The notes beneath the pieces are model-generated. The model did no database searches and was not told the DNA's origin. It saw nothing but the letters and a program-made list of their open reading frames with translations. Position numbers and translations under genes: made by a program. Shown in pieces: positions 59,205 to 64,000 of a stretch of 64,000 nucleotides of DNA. Numbering within the stretch: position 1 is the first letter of the stretch; each line of letters begins with the position of its first letter. This stretch comes from Eucommia ulmoides (taxonomy: Eukaryota > Streptophyta > Magnoliopsida > Garryales > Eucommiaceae), in assembly GCA_016647705.1 (NCBI GenBank), contig CM028335.1, positions 6,960,579 through 7,024,578 of the forward strand, read 5' to 3'.

Positions 59205-59520
59205 TATCCGTTGAGTTTATCTCACATCTCATACGAAAGAAACTGAAGGTCACTTTACAAGTGTGAGATAAAGTCTAACTTATAAGCTAGTTTTTTGGGT
59301 CGAGAGAAACCACCTACACATGTATCAATGTTTAGATTACAACATTTTTTGCCCAACACCTGAAGGGAGAGATTGGTTAAAATTTACTTGATCCAAAGGT
59401 CTGATGTGTGAGAAGATTGTTGGGTTTATCCTATATCGATTGTGGAATAAACTAGTGATTAAGTTGTCAGTGTGAGCGAAAACTTCATCTTATAAGTTAG
59501 ATTTAGAGGTTAAAAGAGTT
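59205..59520. repeat. Two pieces of the TGTTGGGTTTATCC LTR-like family
   Basis: 59205-59310 (TTATCTCACATCTC, GTGTGAGATAAAGTCTAACT, TATAAGCTAG) and 59418-59520 (TGTTGGGTTTATCCTATATC, TATAAGTTAG) resemble each other and 52696-52811. Confidence 0.4.
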
Positions 59521-59529
59521 CCAAGATGA

Positions 59530-61550
59530 TCTTACAATATCCATCAATAATATATTCTAAAATTAGATATTATGTTAGCTTTTCTTGGTATATTACAATT
59601 TAGGAAAAATAATGAAATCATCATTTTTAGTATGAAATGTCGTGTAAATATTTAAAAGAGATTTGGTGCAAATATCCTTACATTACCTTTGTATGTAATC
59701 TCTGATTATAATATAAATTTTCAATAAATACTCTCCTTAGAGATTTGGAAAACGTAAAAAGACATATGACGAAGATCAAAAGATGCTTAATTTTCAAAAT
59801 TCAATACATATGGCCAGCGCCACAAATCGCAAGGACCTCTACCAAACAACATGGGATTTGTTTATTAATGGTGCGAGTTCAAAAAACCCTAATTAATAGA
59901 TATACAATGGGATTTATATGCTTTGGCAATTGAAAATCTGACGTATTTTGTGTTGTGTACTAGAATTGATATTAGACATGTTGTTAGCTTGACCAGTAGA
60001 TATATATTTCATTTAGACTGAGAGTATTAAATGAGAAAAAAATATATCCTAAACTACTTTAGAAGAACTAAGAATAAATTTCTATGATATGGAGAATGAG
60101 AACATCATATTGATGGTTTCATTGTATCGAATTTAAAATTCTATGTGAATAACGTTCATCTTACCTACAATTTCTGTGGAGGTTGAAAAAATTTTGTGAT
60201 CGCCAGAAATTTGAGAACATGATCGGGAATGTGAAAATCAAAATTGGCAAATGCACAAAATGGAAAATACAAAACTCGTTCAAATATAACTTACCTTAAC
60301 CAAACTTTCCATTGATGACTTCCTCTATTTCTAAAGCAACATTGTTGTCCGATCTTTATAGTTAATGTAACGATGAGGATTAAACACTAAACACTATTGA
60401 AGGGTTATTTTAAGAACAAAACTCTTAATATGATTAATTTTATATAGTACCTCTTAATATAGGATTATACAATAAAAAATTCTTAAAAATATCTAAATTA
60501 TTCGTACCTTGCTCTATATAATTGATACTAGTGATACCCCATACCTAAAGGCACGAATATAACTCATTAGTGTCTAATTTTAATTTTGTATTATAAATTT
60601 AACACACACATAATTAACAATGATAAACATAATAACAAGCATATATTGTTTTACTTAAATTAATCTTATTTTCTTCAGGTAGAGCTCAAATCAAATTATC
60701 CTTATATTAAAATTAGAAAAAAAATTTGGGAAGTCCCAAGAGTACAAATCACCACTTTGTAGAGTCTTTTTTTTGTGAAGGAGGATGAGACTCTACAAAG
60801 TGATAATTTCCATTCTTGGGACTTTTGAAGAGTTTTCTCTTAAAATTAAAGGTCTAAAATAAAAAATGAGAAAATGTTAAGGGGGCATAATTGCAATCAA
60901 TATCTTTATTTTCTCTTCCTCTTTAGTCAGAGCCCAAACAAAATTATCCTTAAGTTAAAATTGAGGGTAAAAAATATAATATGATAAAACTTTATGGGTA
61001 TAATTGTAATCACCATCTAATAAAACCTCTACCTTCACACACCACTACAAGTCTGCAACTCGCCACTGCCAACTATCCATCGCCTTCATTACCTCTCTAT
61101 CTCAGTCCAAGAGAACACCACCACCCAAACCCACCACCTTCTCCCCTTCTTTCTATAAAGATTTCACACATAATTAACATTTTCACACATGGTAATAAGA
61201 GAGTTCAATCGCACTCGTTCAAATATCCATGACACCAGTTGTCAGTGAATTATGATACTAATAAATAGCGCACAATTAAATTTAAAATCAATTTAAGCAA
61301 AATGAACATATTAAATATAACAGTTTTATTTTATTCAAATTTCTTAAAAAAATTATACATCTTTAGCTTGGCTATGCAATCCTATTTTGTCAATTCCCAA
61401 ACTGTTGTTTAAGAACATAAAATACATTGATCAATACAAATGAGGAAATAAATCACTCAACCAGTAGAGGTAAGAGCTAAACATTTAAAGAATAACATAA
61501 TCATCTTCCTTTAATTTGAATATATTGTTTTCTAATATATGAACAAAATA
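59530..61550. other. AT-rich intergenic sequence
   Basis: No gene is recognised. A local inverted repeat lies at about 60726-60831 (GGGAAGTCCCAAGAGTAC with CATTCTTGGGACTTTTG, and CACTTTGTAGAGTCT with AGACTCTACAAAGTG), consistent with a small MITE. Confidence 0.4.
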
Positions 61551-61824
61551 ATTGACAAACAAATCAATTTACTGAGTCTGGAATCAATTTGTTCATGTTC
61601 CTGATTTTTTCAGACCATATAAAATGGGCGATTTTTTCAGATCATAATAAAAAATCGTCCATTTGTGTTAATTACTGTTGTGTTCATTTGAGAACAACTG
61701 TAAATTTATTACAGGCTTACTAAATTGATTGGTTTGTCAATTACTGAGAGAAAATCTATTTTTTAATGAGTCTAGAATCAATTTGCTGCTGTTCTCAAAT
61801 GAACACAACAATAATTAACACAAA
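61551..61824. mobile_element. Overlapping MITE-like inverted repeats
   Basis: ATTGACAAACAAATCAATTT (61551-61570) pairs with AAATTGATTGGTTTGTCAAT (61722-61741) with one mismatch. A second pair, 61662-61705 with 61780-61824, shares about 44 bp in inverted order (AACACAACA, TCAAATGAACAC). The inverted pairs interlock, as if one MITE had inserted in or been copied from another. No coding sequence. Confidence 0.6.
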
Positions 61825-62415
61825 CAATTCCATATAAACTTAATAATAAAAATAATTACTAAGACGAAGGTACATGCACCCAACAAAAATAGACTTAATA
61901 ATATTTGAAAAAAATCAAATTTGAGAGAATTGTGTTAATTGATTATTTGAAAAAAAAAAAAAAAAAAAAAAAGACTTTCTCTCGGAAATTGACAAACCTG
62001 GAATCTCTCGGCAATTGACAAAACTCTACAATAAAGGAACACTTCCGCATCAATTTATGAACTACAATGCCCTTGACAAATGCATAGGTATGACACATAA
62101 ACATAAACACGCGAGCGTGAAATTGAAGTAAATCTATTCTATAAATTATCTAGAAAAAAATAAGAACATTTATGTTCTATTCTCATAAATGTGTTCTTAA
62201 AAAACAGAGTATAAATTCGATTTTTTTTGTTCCATCTTCAAGATATATAGAATTAGAACAACTTTGTTTGCTAAGAAACAGACATTAGAGAACGTAAATA
62301 GCTTTAGAGAACAAAAACAAAAATTGTTTCAGTTTTAGAGAACAATGATTGATGAAGTACAAAAAAATAAAAAAATTCAAGAGGTTGTGAAAAAATTTGG
62401 CATACCGGTATAGTT

Positions 62416-62683
62416 TTAGCATTTTTCGTATTCGGGCAAAGGACCAAAACCAGACATATCGTCCCAATCGACCTTTGGCAACACCGGTGTACGTGCTTAA
62501 CCAAATTGCACAACAACCAAAAGAACATAACAGAACAGAACAAAATAATTTTTATTGATCTCGAAGTATCATGAACATCACAATTAACCAAAAGGTAAAA
62601 ATATAAAGCATGCGCACAGTGAAATGAGTGATTTCCATCATTTCTTGCATCATTTCTTATTGCCTCTGACGGATCTGTTTGTT
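62416..62683 (-). CDS. Possible last two exons of a minus-strand gene
   Basis: On the minus strand 62683-62618 reads QTDPSEAIRNDARNDGNHSFH after an acceptor (TTTTAG) with a good branch-point word (CTAAC) upstream. 62495-62416 reads RTPVLPKVDWDDMSGFGPLP, then EYEKC and a stop. The phases agree, but the donor (GTGCGC) and second acceptor (TTAAG) are weak. I do not recognise the protein. It could be chance. Confidence 0.2.
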
Positions 62684-63359
62684 CTAAAACATCATGTTAG
62701 AAAGGGAAATGCTAAAGTTGCACTTGTTGTGGTTGGATATGACGACAAAGTCAAGATAGGCTATATGATTTGGCGTTTATAGGATTCTTAGCAATGTATT
62801 GCAATTAAAAAAAAAATGTTCCAAGGACTTCTAAAATGCCTCTATCTGTTTGGCGTTAATTTAGTTCCAAGTTTTTCACAAACAGAAACAAAACCAAAAA
62901 AAAAAAAAACGGTAGTCACAGAAATGCAGAGCATAATAGAGACAAAATTCTAGGAACAATCTATATCCCTGAATGAAGGGCGATCAAATTCATAGATTGA
63001 AAATCCTAACTTTTTTACAATTCATCAACATTATTGAAATTGAAAACTTAAACCTTAACTAAATCAAAATTGAATCCTAAAATCTAAACCTCAAATTCCA
63101 GAACCGAATCACACATCACGTATAAACCAAGCAAGTTCTGGATCACCAAAAAAATCTATCATTCTAATGAATAGTAAGCTAATCAAATACGAAGCCATAT
63201 AGTTCGTAACACAATCGAGATCAAGCGAGAGATTAATAGAAGTTGAAAAAGAGATTCCGCGGAGCTATACCTATGTATCCATATCAGAAAAAATAGCCCC
63301 AAGCTGATTGATCATACTCATCCACAATTGACAAGAAAAAAACAGCATTGCACTTGCCC

Positions 63360-63700
63360 CCATAGATTTTCAAGACTAAAGGGGAAAATCACAATGAGCA
63401 ACTTGAAATAGAAACAAATTTCTACTCCCGGAAAAACTAAAACAATTTTTGCTTTTGTTTTATATAAGGACGCACTAAAAAAAATTGAAGTAAAAACAGA
63501 AATATGTTCCCATGTTTTTGTTTCAACTCCCCGAAAAACTTGAAATAAAAACAAATTTCTGGGAACAATTTGTTCTGTTACCAAAAAAATTGTCCAAAAA
63601 TCTAGGACTATAACAGAAAAACATGAACAAAATACTAAACAAATAGGACTTTGTGTTTATGTTCCCAGTTCTGCGGAACAACGATCTGATGCGGAAGTTT
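63360..63700. repeat. GGGAACA-word repeat
   Basis: Contains CTGGGAACAATTTGTTCTG, TATGTTCCCAGTTCTGCGG and ACTCCCGGAAAAACT or ACTCCCCGAAAAACT twice. It resembles the MITE at 52372-52640. Frames here are not called. Confidence 0.35.
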
Positions 63701-63889
63701 TATTAAGAAAAAATAGGAAAATGAGCAAATTTGAGAGTAAAAATGTAAAAATCAGATCTGAAAAAACATCTACCAGTTCGGAAAAAAATCATGGATCTGA
63801 AAAAATTTCTCATTTGAGGCAAAAATAGAGTATGTTAGATTTCGAGGCACAAAAGGGTGAGGTTGAGGAGAGGGATAGAGAGAAAGATG

Positions 63890-64000
63890 AAGATAGAAGC
63901 ACACCTGAGAGTTGATAATCGCGTAACGATGAAAATGGGACTGCAAGAGGGAAGATAAAGAAAACCCTAGATCGCAGAAAGATGAAGAAAACCCTAGATT
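63890..64000 (-). promoter_or_regulatory. Candidate 5' leader of a minus-strand gene
   Basis: Read on the minus strand, AATCTAGGGTTTTCTTCATC occurs at the edge and again, changed, about 27 bp later; CTAGGGTTTT (telo-box type) words are common in plant leaders. CTCTCAG followed by GTGTGC at about 63907 could be a first donor. The gene body, if any, is not established. Confidence 0.3.

Noticed and set aside
62624..62782. 52-codon + strand frame ending KVALVVVGYDDKVKIGYMIWRL region
   Set aside because: Protein-like ending, but the first half is a His/Phe/Leu run and there is no other support; probably chance.
1..64000. CRISPR arrays, rRNA or tRNA genes
   Set aside because: No regularly spaced repeats, no rRNA-like blocks and no tRNA fold with both A and B boxes were noticed; the tRNA-like words at 31741 and 40339 are retroelement primer sites.

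Overview
This is nuclear DNA of a flowering plant, most likely a eudicot. It is AT-rich, has GT-AG introns, plant Copia retrotransposons and Helitron-like ends, and a many-exon host gene whose introns are full of transposons. I cannot name the species from sequence alone.

Layout. Positions 1-1906 hold the 3' part of a replication protein A (RPA70)-like gene with a zinc-ribbon OB fold, followed at 2390-2422 by a hairpin plus CTAA that looks like a Helitron 3' end. Helitrons of plants often carry RPA-like genes. Positions 4840-16826 hold the most striking object: a very young Copia array of the form LTR-internal-LTR-internal-LTR, with two nearly identical intact 1293-codon polyproteins and a single target-site duplication (TACAT) around the whole. 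Positions 17858-22100 hold a cluster of non-autonomous Helitron-like copies related to each other.

Positions 23641-53026 hold one large host gene on the + strand. I reconstructed 24 exons that stay in phase throughout and give a 1102-residue alpha-helical (ARM/HEAT-type) protein of unknown function. Its introns carry a 500-bp inverted repeat (intron 2), an LTR remnant with a tRNA-iMet primer site (intron 7), a decayed antisense Copia with TSD ATAAA (intron 11), two 1.5-kb direct repeats and a 335-bp tandem duplication (intron 16), a TIR element (intron 22), a MITE and an LTR-like piece (intron 23), and several long G tracts.

Positions 53027-64000 are mostly AT-rich repeats: a minus-strand Helitron end, an 860-bp inverted-repeat element with 79-bp arms, a conserved-looking 66-codon gene at 57480, inverted-repeat MITEs near 61.6-61.8 kb, and weak signs of a minus-strand gene at the right edge.

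The genes do not form a pathway. The window is best read as one conserved host gene and one small gene embedded in transposon-rich sequence. All coordinates, splice sites and identities were read by eye; no alignment or database search was run.
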